Part shown: positions 1-14,515 of the stretch, one piece after another
How positions within the stretch are numbered: position 1 is the first letter of the stretch
Layout: each line of letters starts with the position of its first letter
Origin: Tubiluchus corallicola
Lineage: Eukaryota > Priapulida > Priapulimorpha > Priapulimorphida > Tubiluchidae
Assembly (NCBI GenBank): GCA_030141605.1
Contig: JAQGDQ010000275.1
Coordinates: forward strand, 62,001-126,000
DNA: 64,000 bases
Reading direction: 5' to 3'
The notes under the pieces: model-generated
What the model saw: only the letters and a program-made list of their open reading frames with translations
Database searches by the model: none
Told to the model about the DNA's origin: nothing
Made by a program: the position numbers and the translations under genes

Positions 1-3729
<3,729 letters not shown>

Positions 3730-3871
3730 ACTGTAATAAAAGCTACAAATTCTTGAATTTGTATGATAATCAAGTACGTAACATTTTAGATACGTTTCAA
3801 AATGGCGGTGGCAGAACATCAACAAAGTTTGCCACCATGGATGACATACGAGTCCTGGAACTCAGCGATAG
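3730..3871 (+). repeat. Upstream copy of the GATA first coding exon start (direct repeat, copy 1)
   Basis: These 142 bp repeat at 3945-4086, exactly 215 bp downstream, with three mismatches. The copy carries an acceptor-like CATTTTAG and an ATG at 3802. It encodes the same first 20 residues as the GATA protein, then diverges and stops at 3895-3897 after 31 codons. It has no splice donor, so it is a truncated exon duplicate. If transcribed it would act as an upstream reading frame. Confidence 0.93.
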
Positions 3872-4016
3872 ATTATTACTACTTTATTATAAATTAGATT
3901 ATAAACTTTATTATAAACTAGATTATAAATACAGATTTATTACTACTGTAATAAAAGCTACAAATTCTTGTATTTGTATGATAATCAAGTACGTAACATT
4001 TTAGATACCTTTCAAA

Positions 4017-4236
4017 ATGGCGGTGGCAGAACATCAACAAAGTTTGCCACCATGGATGACATACGAGTCCTGGAACCCAGCGATAGTGGCTCCGCCCTAT
4101 CCGGAGCAGATAAATCCAGCAATGAGATCTTTGGACGACATTGTCTTCAGACATGACAGTGCACCTGAAGTGAGCATGTCTTCTGCTAATAAATTCTTTT
4201 CAAGTGGCTATGGTCGAATGTCTTCAGATCTTACAG
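4017..4236 (+). CDS. GATA factor coding exon 1
   Basis: Encodes residues 1-73 plus one base. It begins [20 protein letters not shown] and ends at ACAG|GTCAGT. Its 5' end lies in the second copy of the 142-bp direct repeat. Only this copy continues to a splice donor, so it is the functional exon. Confidence 0.9.
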
Positions 4237-7200
4237 GTCAGTGTAGACTTAGCTATGATTTTTAATTTTGATTTTAATATGAACTTGTTTACACTTCTAA
4301 ATGACATTGATAAAGCTTCTGCATTCTTAACAATTGTAAATAAGCATAATATCTCATTTAACTATGATTCTGTTGTTCACGTACAGGGATATATTTACTC
4401 CTCATATTGTTGTACCGTTCTGTCGTTTTGTGAAGTGAATATTTATATGTGTAAAAACAATATGAGTTAAACTACTACTACTACTACTGCTGCTGTTACT
4501 ACTACTACTACTACCACCACCACCACCACCACCACTACTACTACTACAGGCCGTCATTTTAGCTTATAGAAGTTTTTGATGTAGCTTAGTACCCAAAAAT
4601 GTATAGTATGCCATTTATTTGCACTGTCTTTTTCTTATTTGCCTATTTTCTCAATCCTGTAACTGTGTCGATATGGTTTATTAATATATATTTTTGCTAA
4701 ACTGTATTGTATTATCTTGTTTTTTGTAGCTCATTCGCAAGCATCCTCACAAATACACCCACAGGCATTTCCGTCATGGCCACTTCCAGAAAAGGACCTA
4801 ACAGCGCATGCGTGGACAGGTGTGTTTGCTAAACCCGCCATGTATCAACCAAAGACGGAAGTGTATAAGGAGCGAAGCCATTTACCTGAACAGTACGGAA
4901 AGCCAGTTAGCGCCAGTAGTATTTTGCCACCCACGCCACCTATGGATGGTACGACCGAACAATTGACAGGTCTAAAACAAGGCGTTGTTAATCCCAGTGC
5001 TTTTAATATAGCTGTATCTCACAGTAGTGACAATCAAAAGTGTGGCTCCACCTGTGAACAAAATTTAGATGTAAACAGCAATATCTGCACCGGTTTAATA
5101 CCACAGTTTAATTACGTGACTTTAGTATCATCAACATCAGTGCAGCGACAGTCATTGCAGTCAACAGCAAGTGCGCATGCGCACCCTGTCTCAAGGTACT
5201 ACAACTATTCCCCACTGTCAGAAAGTTTAACATCCAAGACATTACTTCCTCCTAACGCTCCACAGTCATCGCTGTCGTCATCATCGGCGTTTACGCCGAC
5301 GGTTGATACGGGGTTGCAAGACGCAGTGAGCAAGAGTTCAGTAACGTCAGTAATAAAGGCAACGCCGAGACGGAAAAGTCAAAAACGGAAAAACACAGGT
5401 AAATATTTAATTGCACACCATCATTATTGGTTATGTACTGTTAGGCTTAAAGGAAAACCGGACGATTGTGTAAACAATAGTTCAGAATAAAGAATGCTCT
5501 AAAATATTGAAAATTACAATAGTTTTTTAAATCAAAACTTAGATTAAGTAATAATTACCTCGGATACTCAAATTTTGTTAAACCTTCAAAAGCTACGTTA
5601 GTAGTGTTACTTTCTGACGTCATATGACGTAGAGCCCATTTTCGTGACATCACGTGTTAACGCAAACGTGCTTGACGCGCAAGGGAAGACGCCCGCCATT
5701 GCACAAACTGTGGTTAGTTTCTGACGTAAACAATAGCTGTGTTTAGTTGCCGTTAATTAACTTTCTAAGCTAATTATTCAAATATAAAAAACAATTGCTA
5801 ACTTTTATAGGCAAGAGAATTTATATTTTGACAGTCAATTAAAGTGAGATTGTTTCTAAACAATCTTCCGGTTTTCCTTTAACTAAATAATGATTTTTAT
5901 TAGCAGTGAAAGTTCAAAAAAGGTATGTGAAATTCTCTTCGGCCCTGTAGTGGAAAGATATATTAAACAAAAGGCACACAAATTTTTTTATGCCCGAAGT
6001 TATGTATAAAAAATAAATTAGTGCAATAATCAGATTGTTTTCAATTACTGAAAACCTAGAAGTATTTAGACTGCAAAGTTAGAAAAATCATTTTTCAAGC
6101 ATTCTAAAGGGTTTTTGGGATAATTAAAATCGGTAACGTGCGTAATTTAAATCTGTGGTAATCATAACGTTCCAAAAACGTTTGATTCAGAAGTTTGCAT
6201 TCACAGAGAAAAAGAAGTATTCAGAAAAATGGCGCGATAAGTAATAACTTGTATGATATGAATATCGACCACAAGAGTTTGTAATTATAGAGAGAATATG
6301 TTTCTTACCTGCTACACGCACAACTGTTTTTAGCCCGCATATTGATAGCAACTTTTGAAAGATAAGATATCCCAAACAACTTTCCAGACAATGTTATATT
6401 ACTTAGCATTACGCTTACCTGTTTGAAAGACTTATGTAATAGGAAGAGACAATTCTTAATAATTTAAAATATTCGGCTGCCTAGTAAAACGACACCCATC
6501 GTATTCCCAGTGTGCACCACTGATTCACTAAAAACACATTATTGATCTTATTGACAATATAAAGTAATTTAAACTTTTGCTTAGAGAGCGAAGAGTGTGT
6601 TAGGAATGTTTTGATATTTTTGGCATACTTAACGTAATATTATTTAAACTTGTTTCAAACATTTTACCGTCAAAATGGCCGCGCCCAATGGTCATCGTTA
6701 GATATTTTATACAATGTTAATGCTAACGCAAGCCACACGGAACAAGTCAGCATGTAAGACTTTGTACGTGATGTAAGCGTGTAAGCGCTCTACCTGACTT
6801 TTGTGAAGACATTCTTAACCTGCGTCTCAGTAAAGTCGTTTACAATATGTTTGCAATAATCACTTTTTATGTAAATATTAGCGTAAAATATTCGATTAAA
6901 GTTAGACTTATTTTGTAGCAGACCGAGAATGCGTGAACTGTGGCGCCACCACTACGCCGCTGTGGCGGAGGGATAACGTTGGAAACTATTTGTGCAATGC
7001 TTGTGGTCTCTACTTCAAAATGAATGGTCAAAATCGGCCTCTTGTTCGACCCAAACGGCGACTTGTAAGTACGAAGCATTTCAAATTAACCAACGATTTT
7101 TAATTTTTATCATTTTTTTATTTAAAAACCATAGTCATCATCAGATATTTAAAATAATAAAATATCTATGAATGCTATTGTGCAGTAGAAACGTTGTTAC

Positions 7201-10200
7201 TTTCTATTAAAAAATTCGCAACTTTAGACCAGTAAGCATAGGCTGAAGGTTACGGACGTATACATAAAGTGATAGTGTTTAATTTATAAACTGATTTGCG
7301 AGTACTAAACAGATTACAACTGAAACATAACGCACTAATTGAAAATCGTGTCAAACAGAACACCGAAACTTCGAAAACTCGAGAAGAAAAGTCAGATGTC
7401 AAAGGCAGTTTTCATTTTATTTTAAGTATACAGTAATAGTATTAACACGACCGTATTAATGTTACTACACATACTTAAAAAGTGTTACTTAAAAACACAA
7501 TCCTTATACAATACAATACTTATAATCATTCTTACTTTCTAACAAAAAAAATCCTGCCGTAGATATATTTGAAAATTTATTTGTAAGTCACTTTAAAAGA
7601 ATTTTAATAGTTAGTTTATTAACTTAATAGTTAGTTAATAATAATCGTTTAATGACGGAGCAAAGACGTAATTAATAAATTTCTGAAACCAAATGTTATT
7701 GAAAATGTGAAAAAACCGGAACTAAGTCTGGATTTGAACCAGGGATTTTTGACTTAAAAGTCAAGTGTCATGTACATCATGCCGCACAGCCCCCTGTTTA
7801 TTTAGCAATCCTTTACTTACTCCTAACTTCTAATCACCTGACCCAATATTTGTAACGGCGCGTCCAGATTAACGAATTTTCTTGCCAAGTAGCTCGCAAG
7901 CGCGTTCAGACTAAAGAGCAAAATTTGCTCTGAGTTACTCTACGACAGTAAGCGCAAGCTGATGCTTACTTCTCTATTCAGTGCGAGAGAACTCGCCAAC
8001 ACGTTCACACTAGACAGTAACTCACAGGAAGTAACTAGCAGCAACTGTTAGAGAATTTGCAATTTCTTGCCGACATTAACGTGCAAAGCAGTTCACACTT
8101 GCGAGTTTGCTGTTAGAGAGAAAACTCGCAATAGAAAACTTGCTAGTATGAACGCGTCGTTATTTGATATATTAAGAGTTAATTTGTCACTTGACATTCT
8201 AATCCAAGTGCTTCAAATCTAGATTTAGATAATCCCTACTTTCGCATTACCTTCCATTTACTCAGATTTTGATTTCGAAAATTAAATAATAATCGTAGAC
8301 TCAGTCCATTACTGGATTAGTTACTTTATTTCAACGGTCTTTATCAACCTCGATACCCGTAATCAAAAGTTATAATTATGCATTAACTTAACAGTTTCTG
8401 CGCATACTAATGTTCATCAAATATACCTGTTATTCACTATTGAGACTAACGTGCAACAAAATTAATGATATTATTTCTGCAAATTTTATCTGAGCAGTTT
8501 ACGTATTTATTTATGGCAGTTTATAAATGTGTATGCTGCCATATATACGCCATACGTTGGTCTGTATTTTATTAAAAACAATTTATACAGATAATATCTT
8601 AATATATATATTAGCCTTACTTGTAAACAACAGGTTTATTTGATGCACTTGGCTATGTACAGAAACTATAAGTCAATGCGTGATCATAATGTTAAGTTAC
8701 AGACTGATACCACAGTTGATAAAAACTCAAGAGAAGTCAAAACGTCCTGAAAGTTTTTATGAATATTTTGCCTAAATGAATGACCAGATTTTTATAAAGC
8801 AATAAGCTGCCTTTATTGTTCATGCCCATAGTTCTGTTTTGACACTTTTGTGAAATAAACACTTGGACTGATCTAAGTATTTAAAAATCTTTCTAAATGA
8901 CCGGTAAGATCAAAATTTTGTTTTCCACATTGCTGGTTCAATAGGCAGTGTTACTAATACAGATTTGCTGATTGCTTGCACAACAAGAAAGTAAAGATAT
9001 TATCCAAGCAACATGCAAACAACTTTTATAACAATAACACATCATGTGTATTCCTACACTAGTTAACACTGATCTACAATGCAATACAATGCAATGCAAC
9101 GCAATGCCATGCCATACCAGACTAAACCATACCGCATCGTACCGTACCGTGCCGTGCCGTGCTGTACCGTACCGTACCATACCATACCATACCATGCAAT
9201 ACAATACTATGCACCACAATATACTAAAACGATAAACCTAAATGACTGTATCTTAAAATTGGTTGCTATAAATGTACTGCAAAATGCTCATTCTCTAATG
9301 AGGTGGACGCTAAATATTTGTGACTTTATACAGAAAATAAATTTTAATTTCAGTCTGCGTCGAAGAAATTGGGACTAACGTGCCATAACTGTGCTACCAC
9401 AACCACAACGCTTTGGCGGCGTAATACTAGGGGGGAGACAGTGTGCAACGCTTGTGGACTTTACTTCAAATTACATTCGGTAAGTTCCTATTATTAGTAG
9501 TCTATCCCAGCATTTATTTTTAATTAGATTGCTTACATTTTTACTGAACTCACAGAGAAAACTTGAAAGTTACTAAGGCACAAGTTCTGTTCTATACATT
9601 AGAGTGGGTTCACACACATACCTGATTTTTCTTTCACTTGGTAATGCGAAATGCAGTTCATTCGGTAAACAAATTGAATTCATTATAGTTCACAAACTGA
9701 AGTGATAAAAAATAAATACTGAATTTACTTCTGCTGGTTAGTGTTTATGGCGATGTAGCATTGTTTACCAGATTCTTTTGTTCATTTCGTGAAAGTTAAT
9801 GTATAATAGACGTTTAGACCTCAAATTTAAAAGTTTCAATCAGCGAGCGGTACGGATTCTAAGAGAACCCAACGTTAGGTGTCGAACTTTGAATTTTGTT
9901 GAGTATCGAGTCATGCATGAGCAAACCGCACTTGATCAAGGATAGTCAAGCGACTGATACGGTCATGCTCGCGGATTTGCATCTGAATTCATACAGTCTT
10001 GTTTTTGGCAAGGCCCGAGAAACCTTGTACTTACATAAAGCTAAAAAAACTGTCTTGAAATTTTATATCACCTATTCATGTTGGCTTTCTGCACACACAG
10101 TTTGGGCGTTATCATTAACGCCGTGTAAAACTAGCAAACGACGACGACCGTTAGACACAGAGATTTTGGTTGAGGCCGTTTGAGACAAGTTCACATAATT

Positions 10201-11643
10201 TTGGGTTAAGTTTGAAAAAAGTGAGCATTTGTTGCACACTCTTTTTTATAACTTTCTGCAAAAGGATAAATTTCTGTATGTTGGCAATAAGATCAATAAT
10301 GTGTTTTTACTGGTGAATCAGTGGTGGCGAATCAGTGACATTTTACTAGTTGATGCGAGCATTTTAAATTACTAAGAACGTTCTTTTCTAGTTACATAAG
10401 TTTTTAAACAGGTAAGCATAGTGTTAAAGCAAAACCGGACCCAATTTTAAACTGTAGGCCAAAACAACAAATTGTTTAAAATCTTAAAGGGAATATACTA
10501 TGTTTTAAAGAATGACTTACGTAAAACAAATATGACCACACAAACGCAATTTCGCCATCGCGCCACGATTTCTTGGCTTTTACGCGCATTTCGCCATTCG
10601 CTAGTTAGATGGGCACTAGTACCTGCACTTCAGAAACGCATTGCACAAAAGCAGGTGCTGTACCTTTCAGTTCAGATACGTTAGTTTGTGACGAACTACA
10701 CATGTTCGACAGTTCATTCGTGAGTATAGCTATGAATTTGAAATTAGAATTTTTATCTTAAAACTTGCCTAGTTTTAGTATAACGCACGGAACCTCTTAC
10801 AGTAGCACTGCACTTCAATTTTCGTGTTCACAAACACGTGCAACACGCTCGTGGAATATTTTTGATGTTGAAAATGATTTTAGTTTGCGATGTCGTCGCT
10901 AGTTGGGCTCGCCCGTCATTAATTAAGATTTAAATGTATTATTTAATTATCAGAAACGCTTTTACATATTCCTGTTAAAATGTATACTTTTTACCGTACT
11001 TGAAAATGGGGTAGTACATGAAAAATCATCCTGTCTTCCTTTAAATAATATAACTGTGTGTGGAAAATTCTTGGGACGTACGTTAAAATTGTCTTTTCTT
11101 GTCCTTTAACCGAACAGATTGAAATCAGTGTATAAACTGCACAATGACATAATTTCTTATTATCAAGATTAGAGTGATTAGTTACGACGCGTGTACTTGA
11201 TGATGAGCAAGGGTTTATTGTGGTCATATTTTCATCCAGTGAACAATAAGTGCACGAAATTAACTTCAAATTACAACTCGTTCACGTAAAATACAGGCTT
11301 CATGCTAATATGACTCTTGATCACGTTGCTTGTATTGCAGGCTGACAGACCTATTAGTATGAAGAAGGAAAACATACAAACAAGAAATCGCAAGTCCAGA
11401 AAAGGAAAACGACACGAAGAACAGCAACATTTCGAGCAACCAAACAGTCAGACATTCATCCAACCTGTCAGCTATCCTGTCCTGGGTCGTACGGCTGCCG
11501 CGCCCTCGCATTTGTCGTACATGCCACCTGGTCCAGTAATGACGGCGCAGATTCCTCAGACGATACCACCCAGTTTTCAGTACAGTCCCCACTATCCAAG
11601 ACCATTTTCACTGGCGCCATCTATTGCAGGTTTTGAACTGTAA
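4017..11643 (+). CDS. GATA-type zinc-finger transcription factor, GATA1/2/3 class
   Basis: Nuclear DNA-binding factor for WGATAR sites. Coding exons: 4017-4236, 4730-5398, 6919-7064, 9354-9479, 11341-11643. All junctions are GT-AG, with phases 1, 1, 0 and 0, giving 487 aa. The N-finger is CX2CX17CX2C with cysteines at 301, 304, 322 and 325. The C-finger has cysteines at 355, 358, 376 and 379, followed by the basic tail [16 protein letters not shown]. Class 1/2/3 is favoured by MNGQNRP after the N-finger, QTRNRK after the C-finger, and a PPTPP motif at residues 140-144 matching the FPPTPPKD motif of GATA2/3. Both fingers read LYFK where vertebrate members have LYHK, LYYK or LYMK. Start: ATG at 4017; an in-frame duplicate ATG at 3802 leads to a stop. 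Class assignment is moderately sure; family is near certain. Confidence 0.95.
4470..4549. repeat. (ACT)n/(ACC)n triplet array in GATA intron 1
   Basis: Runs of ACT, GCT and ACC triplets, mainly ACTACT, then ACCACC, then ACTACT. It is intronic and non-coding. Confidence 0.93.
4730..5398 (+). CDS. GATA factor coding exon 2 (N-terminal low-complexity and PPTPP motif)
   Basis: Acceptor TTTTTGTAG, donor ACACAG|GTAAAT. Encodes residues 74-296. It is Ser/Pro/Thr/Gln-rich and probably disordered, with the PPTPP motif and a basic end ([11 protein letters not shown]) leading into the N-finger. The frame runs on into the intron to 5490, but the phase and the next exon show that splicing occurs at 5398. 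Confidence 0.92.
5447..5882. mobile_element. TTAA-flanked MITE in GATA intron 2
   Basis: Inverted ends: TTAA-AGGAAAACCGGACGATTG on the left, and the reverse complement of TTAA-AGGAAAACCGGAAGATTG on the right. The TTAA at both ends looks like a target duplication. It is about 430 bp with no coding capacity. TTAA targets are typical of piggyBac, but the ends are not classic piggyBac, so the superfamily is left open. Confidence 0.8.
6405..6790 (+). repeat. Dispersed repeat family B, copy 1
   Basis: Matches 42460-42860 on the same strand and 10180-10420 on the opposite strand. Shared landmarks are CTTACCTG...GACTTA, TTGACAA...AGTAATTTAAA, AAAATGGC(C/T)GCGCC(C/T)A, and GACGCAAGC-like ends. It lies in GATA intron 2 just before the N-finger exon. 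Confidence 0.75.
6919..7064 (+). CDS. GATA factor coding exon 3 (N-terminal zinc finger)
   Basis: Acceptor TTTTGTAG, donor CGACTT|GTAAGT. Encodes the complete N-finger, from DRECVNCG through LCNACG to [14 protein letters not shown] three bases into the exon would shift the frame, so the acceptor at 6918 is chosen. The exon ends exactly between KRRL and SAS. Confidence 0.96.
7730..7800 (-). repeat. tRNA-Lys-like sequence (pseudo-tRNA or SINE head)
   Basis: The minus strand shows a B-box GGTTCAAATCC at 7740-7730 and an anticodon-stem-like ACTTGACTTTTAAGTC. The acceptor ends do not pair, so this is not a functional tRNA. Confidence 0.5.
7853..8162. mobile_element. MITE-like element with TAACGRCGCG ends
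   Basis: Left end TAACGGCGCGTCCAGATTA. The right end, reverse complemented, is TAACGACGCGTTCATACTA. The interior has repeated CTCGCAA/TTGCGAG and GTTCACACT motifs in both orientations. It is about 310 bp, non-coding, and lies in GATA intron 3. Confidence 0.7.
9076..9220. repeat. Degenerate pentanucleotide satellite (ACCGT/ACCAT/ATGCA)
   Basis: Arrays of ATGCA, then ACCGT/GCCGT, then ACCAT variants. The Tyr-, Cys- and Val-rich reading frames on both strands are repeat artefacts. Located in GATA intron 3, about 130 bp upstream of the C-finger exon. Confidence 0.9.
9354..9479 (+). CDS. GATA factor coding exon 4 (C-terminal zinc finger)
   Basis: Acceptor TTTAATTTCAG, donor CATTCG|GTAAGT, exactly 42 codons. 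Contains [20 protein letters not shown] and LYFKLHS. The next exon continues [10 protein letters not shown], completing the DNA-binding basic tail. Confidence 0.96.
10180..10420 (-). repeat. Dispersed repeat family B, inverted partial copy
   Basis: The reverse complement matches 6405-6600: CTTACCTGTTT...ACTTATGTAACTAG, TAATTTAAAAT, then CACTGATTC...AAACACATTATTGATCTTATTG. Confidence 0.7.
10484..10690. repeat. Dispersed repeat related to the 27.7-28.3 kb element
   Basis: The segment around 10605-10680 (GGGCAC...ACCTGCA...GCAGGTGCTGTACC) matches the reverse complement of 28250-28320. It begins TTAAAGGGAATATAC, resembling the other TTAA-AGG ends in the window. Confidence 0.6.
11341..11643 (+). 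CDS. GATA factor coding exon 5 (basic tail and C-terminus)
   Basis: Acceptor TTGTATTGCAG, with TAA at 11641-11643. Encodes the last 100 residues: [18 protein letters not shown], a short basic stretch, then a Pro/Gln/Tyr-rich low-complexity tail ending [11 protein letters not shown]. Confidence 0.95.
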   Translation, partial: ADRPISMKKENIQTRNRKSRKGKRHEEQQHFEQPNSQTFIQPVSYPVLGRTAAAPSHLSYMPPGPVMTAQIPQTIPPSFQYSPHYPRPFSLAPSIAGFEL

Positions 11644-11790
11644 ATTCTTTGCAACTTGTTTGGTAAAAATACTTACTAGTGGCGCCACCTTATGCAGGTT
11701 TTTGGCTGTAAATTTTTTGCGACGTCTGTAAAAAATACTTATGACTGGCGCTATCCGATTCAGGTTTTCAACTGTAACGTTTGCTGTCCT
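11612..11790 (+). repeat. Tandem triplication of the GATA stop-codon region
   Basis: Three diverged copies of a 66-68 bp unit start at TGGCGC, positions 11612, 11680 and 11746. Each has GGCGC(C/T), CAGGTTTT, CTGTAA and, in the first two, AAATACTTA spacing. Copy 1 holds the last codons and the stop; the other two lie in the 3' UTR. Confidence 0.85.
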
Positions 11791-11916
11791 CGGTTGACAA
11801 AACTCATTTTTATTGTTTATAATGTTATAACAATGGATCAGTATTTTTTGTAAACATCAAAAATTACAAGATTGGAAAATGTAATGTAGTTATGCAAGTA
11901 ATCCAATTTTGCATTT

Positions 11917-11922
11917 AATAAA
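11917..11922 (+). terminator. Poly(A) signal AATAAA, GATA gene
   Basis: First canonical AATAAA after the stop codon, giving a 3' UTR of about 300 bases. Confidence 0.6.
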
Positions 11923-13560
11923 GATATTAGAAAGTCTTATTACTGTATTTTTTGAAGAGATACTCTGACTATTTTTTTATAAACAATGTGATTTAAATGG
12001 TGGCCTTATTTTAACAATTGCTCATTAGTTATGTATGCTCAATTATAGGATATTGTATTGTTTAATTATATCATTCATTTTGTAAATAATAGCATCTTCT
12101 GACAGTACGTTATTATTACTAATTTTATGCACACGTTGCAGGTATTGTACGAAAGTGTACATAATTAATATAATTATGGTTATCAATCGCATTGTTCTGC
12201 TAACTTATTTGTAATATAATTTTAATATAGAACCCAACATTTTAACACTGTATATATATATATATTATATAGAATAAAATTTGAAGATCTTAAAATGATC
12301 ATGATGTTGATTATGCATGGAGTTTCTCTTTTTCTTAACCAACAAATTGGACAAGTAGCTGTGAAATAAATGTTTTTGACACATTATGTGTTGTCCATTT
12401 TAAAATTACCTATTTTACTAACCAAAAATTGGAAATTGCCAAAACGCAATTAAAATTTCAATTTTTGGTGTTCATTTTTTAAAATTGTACAAAAACAGAT
12501 GGAAAAACCTTTTGATAATTTGACTTAAAACTTTGCTTAACAGGATGTATGTATACGGGAGTGCCAAGAATTACGACGCCCTAGGCTGATAGTTCAGTCG
12601 GTTATGGATTTTTTTTTGTTGCACCAGGTATTATAATTGAAAACACACACACATCAAACTACACAAGTTAGTCTAAAATAGTTTAACGATTATATATATA
12701 CATTAAATGAGAATATTTAGCTCTAATTATTGATTTATGGTTGATTATATATGATGAGCATTGCAAAATTATTTGTGGTGTATTAGTGGTAGAAATACTT
12801 GAACACACATTGGCATTATTAATTGCAGCGCAGTTTTATATAAGCCCATTACGCAACTGCTTGTGGCGTAGTATCTTTTATGTAATAATTGAATTTGTTT
12901 GCTATGTGAATTATAATACCGGGGTCCTCAAAATTTGGCGTTCTATGCTACAGTCTAGCTAGTTTATTGGCAAATAAGCTCTTGCCTCTTGTTTGGAGTT
13001 CTATCTATCCATTTATTATAAATTTGTGAAGGAACTACATGCGCAAACGTCTGCAAATCAAAAATCCAATTTCACTTTATACAAATTGTGCAGTTTTGAG
13101 TTAGGTTACAGTTTATCCAGTCACTTGAATTCAAAGGCATAAAAATAATCACCGTAAGTGCAAAGATCAGCGATACTCATTAAAAAATCACTGTAAGATT
13201 TTACGACTTGGCTTGTCGAACTAGATTTGCTTAGAAATTCTGTAATTTGTTTTGCACCTGGATTTAAAACAAGTTTTTACTTTACAGTGCATGTTGGTCT
13301 TATACTGTACAATCTGTAGAAATGTAGGTTTAGATATCACTACTTCCTGATAATCCTTGATGTCTCCGTTTTAGCTACAGTTCAGCCACAGTTGTACACA
13401 GAAAGCAAAACTCGTGTCTTTTATCTAGCAGGCTGTAGATAAGTTGGTAGACTTCGCTGTGTCATATTATAACGCATGGCTTTTGATTGAGTAATTATCG
13501 CAGAAAAAAATCTTTGTGGAGTATGAAAGAAGTTGAAATTCATTTAAGTTGAATAGGGAT
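11923..13560. other. Intergenic AT-rich region between GATA and the membrane-protein gene
   Basis: No coding signal seen. It contains short TA runs (12250-12270) and CA runs (12644-12652). A possible promoter for the next gene would lie near its end but no motif is convincing. Confidence 0.5.
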
Positions 13561-13676
13561 AGAAAAAATCAGTTGCAATTTTGCACAGACGGGTGTAACT
13601 GTGTGCGATAATGTGTATAAGTGTGAAATCAGCATAGATGCTCCGTGTGAAAATGATGTAACTGAAAACGATAAAG
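13561..13676 (+). promoter_or_regulatory. Possible non-coding 5' exon of the membrane-protein gene
   Basis: A strong donor AAAG|GTAAGT at 13676/13677 faces the acceptor TCTGTTATGCAG at 14347, ten bases before the ATG at 14358. The 5' end of this exon is a guess. Confidence 0.4.
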
Positions 13677-14017
13677 GTAAGTAATATTTTGATAGTAACG
13701 TTTTGTTATTTCTTTATCTAGTAATATTAAATTCACTAAATATGATAAGAATCATAGTAAGTTAAAGTACTGGCAAAAACAGGTAATTAAAATGTAATGA
13801 AAACTAAATAGCATAAATTATTCGAGTTTATTTCGATTATGAATGGCTGAAATTAAACAAGAAATAAAATAGATTATTTGGAGAGATGAAAATTAAACCT
13901 TAATGTGTTTCTACCAATAATGTGGCTCAATCCAGCCTATATTATCGTTCTAAGTTTATTTTAATTCAAAATTCTACTGTTTGCTGCGGCTGGAAAGAAA
14001 TGAATCCAAGGAAAAAC

Positions 14018-14276
14018 CACGGGTTAAATGTCACAAAAAAGTCACAGGAAAAACTCACAGAAAAAAGTCACAGAAAGTCACGGGAAAAAAATCCTAACCC
14101 TAATCCTAATTATAACCCTAACCCTAACCCTAACCCTAACCCTAACCTTAGTCCTATCCTAACCCTAACCAAATTTGTGACTTTTCGGGCCACCGTAAAT
14201 TAATTGTGACTTTTTTCCTACGACTTTCTTCCTAGCCAAAATTGTGACTTTTTTCTTTGTGACTTTATTACCGGGC
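14018..14276. mobile_element. Foldback element with telomere-like core
   Basis: The left arm (CACGGGTTAAATGTCACA then AAAAAGTCAC) is imperfectly complementary to the right arm, which reverse complements to CCCGGTAATAAAGTCACA then AAGAAAAAAGTCAC. Both arms are built of GTCAC-A(n) motifs. The core 14093-14170 is a CCCTAA array. No coding capacity. Confidence 0.75.
14093..14170. repeat. Interstitial telomere-like (CCCTAA)n array
   Basis: About 12 units of CCCTAA and one-base variants (CCTAAT, CCTTAG, CCTATC). Sits inside the foldback element in the 5' UTR intron of the membrane-protein gene. Confidence 0.92.
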
Positions 14277-14357
14277 ACCAAATAAACAAACAAATTCGCA
14301 AGGTATTACTTTTCCGTAATTTTCTTCTTTTTTTCTCTGTTATGCAGTGTGGTCATA

Positions 14358-14515
14358 ATGGGAGAGGAAAGTACAAGAGCCTGGAATATCAGCATAGAGG
14401 AAGAGGAGCAGTCGATTGTTGGAGGACTTGCTTCTCCGTTAGGAACCGTTCTTATCGTTTCAGCGTTCGTGGTTCCTGCGATCGCTCTTTTGGTCTGTTT
14501 GCTGATTCATTTAAA
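14358..14515 (+). CDS. Membrane protein coding exon 1 (transmembrane segment)
   Basis: Holds the N-terminus and the whole transmembrane helix. Donor TTAAA|GTACGT; the split Lys codon is completed by the G at 14789. Confidence 0.8.

Noticed and set aside
3753-4004. Reading frame overlapping the duplicated GATA exon
   Set aside because: Different frame from the GATA protein and begins at a non-ATG codon; a shadow of the duplicated exon.
7730-7800. Functional tRNA-Lys
   Set aside because: B-box and anticodon-like loop present, but acceptor and D stems do not pair.
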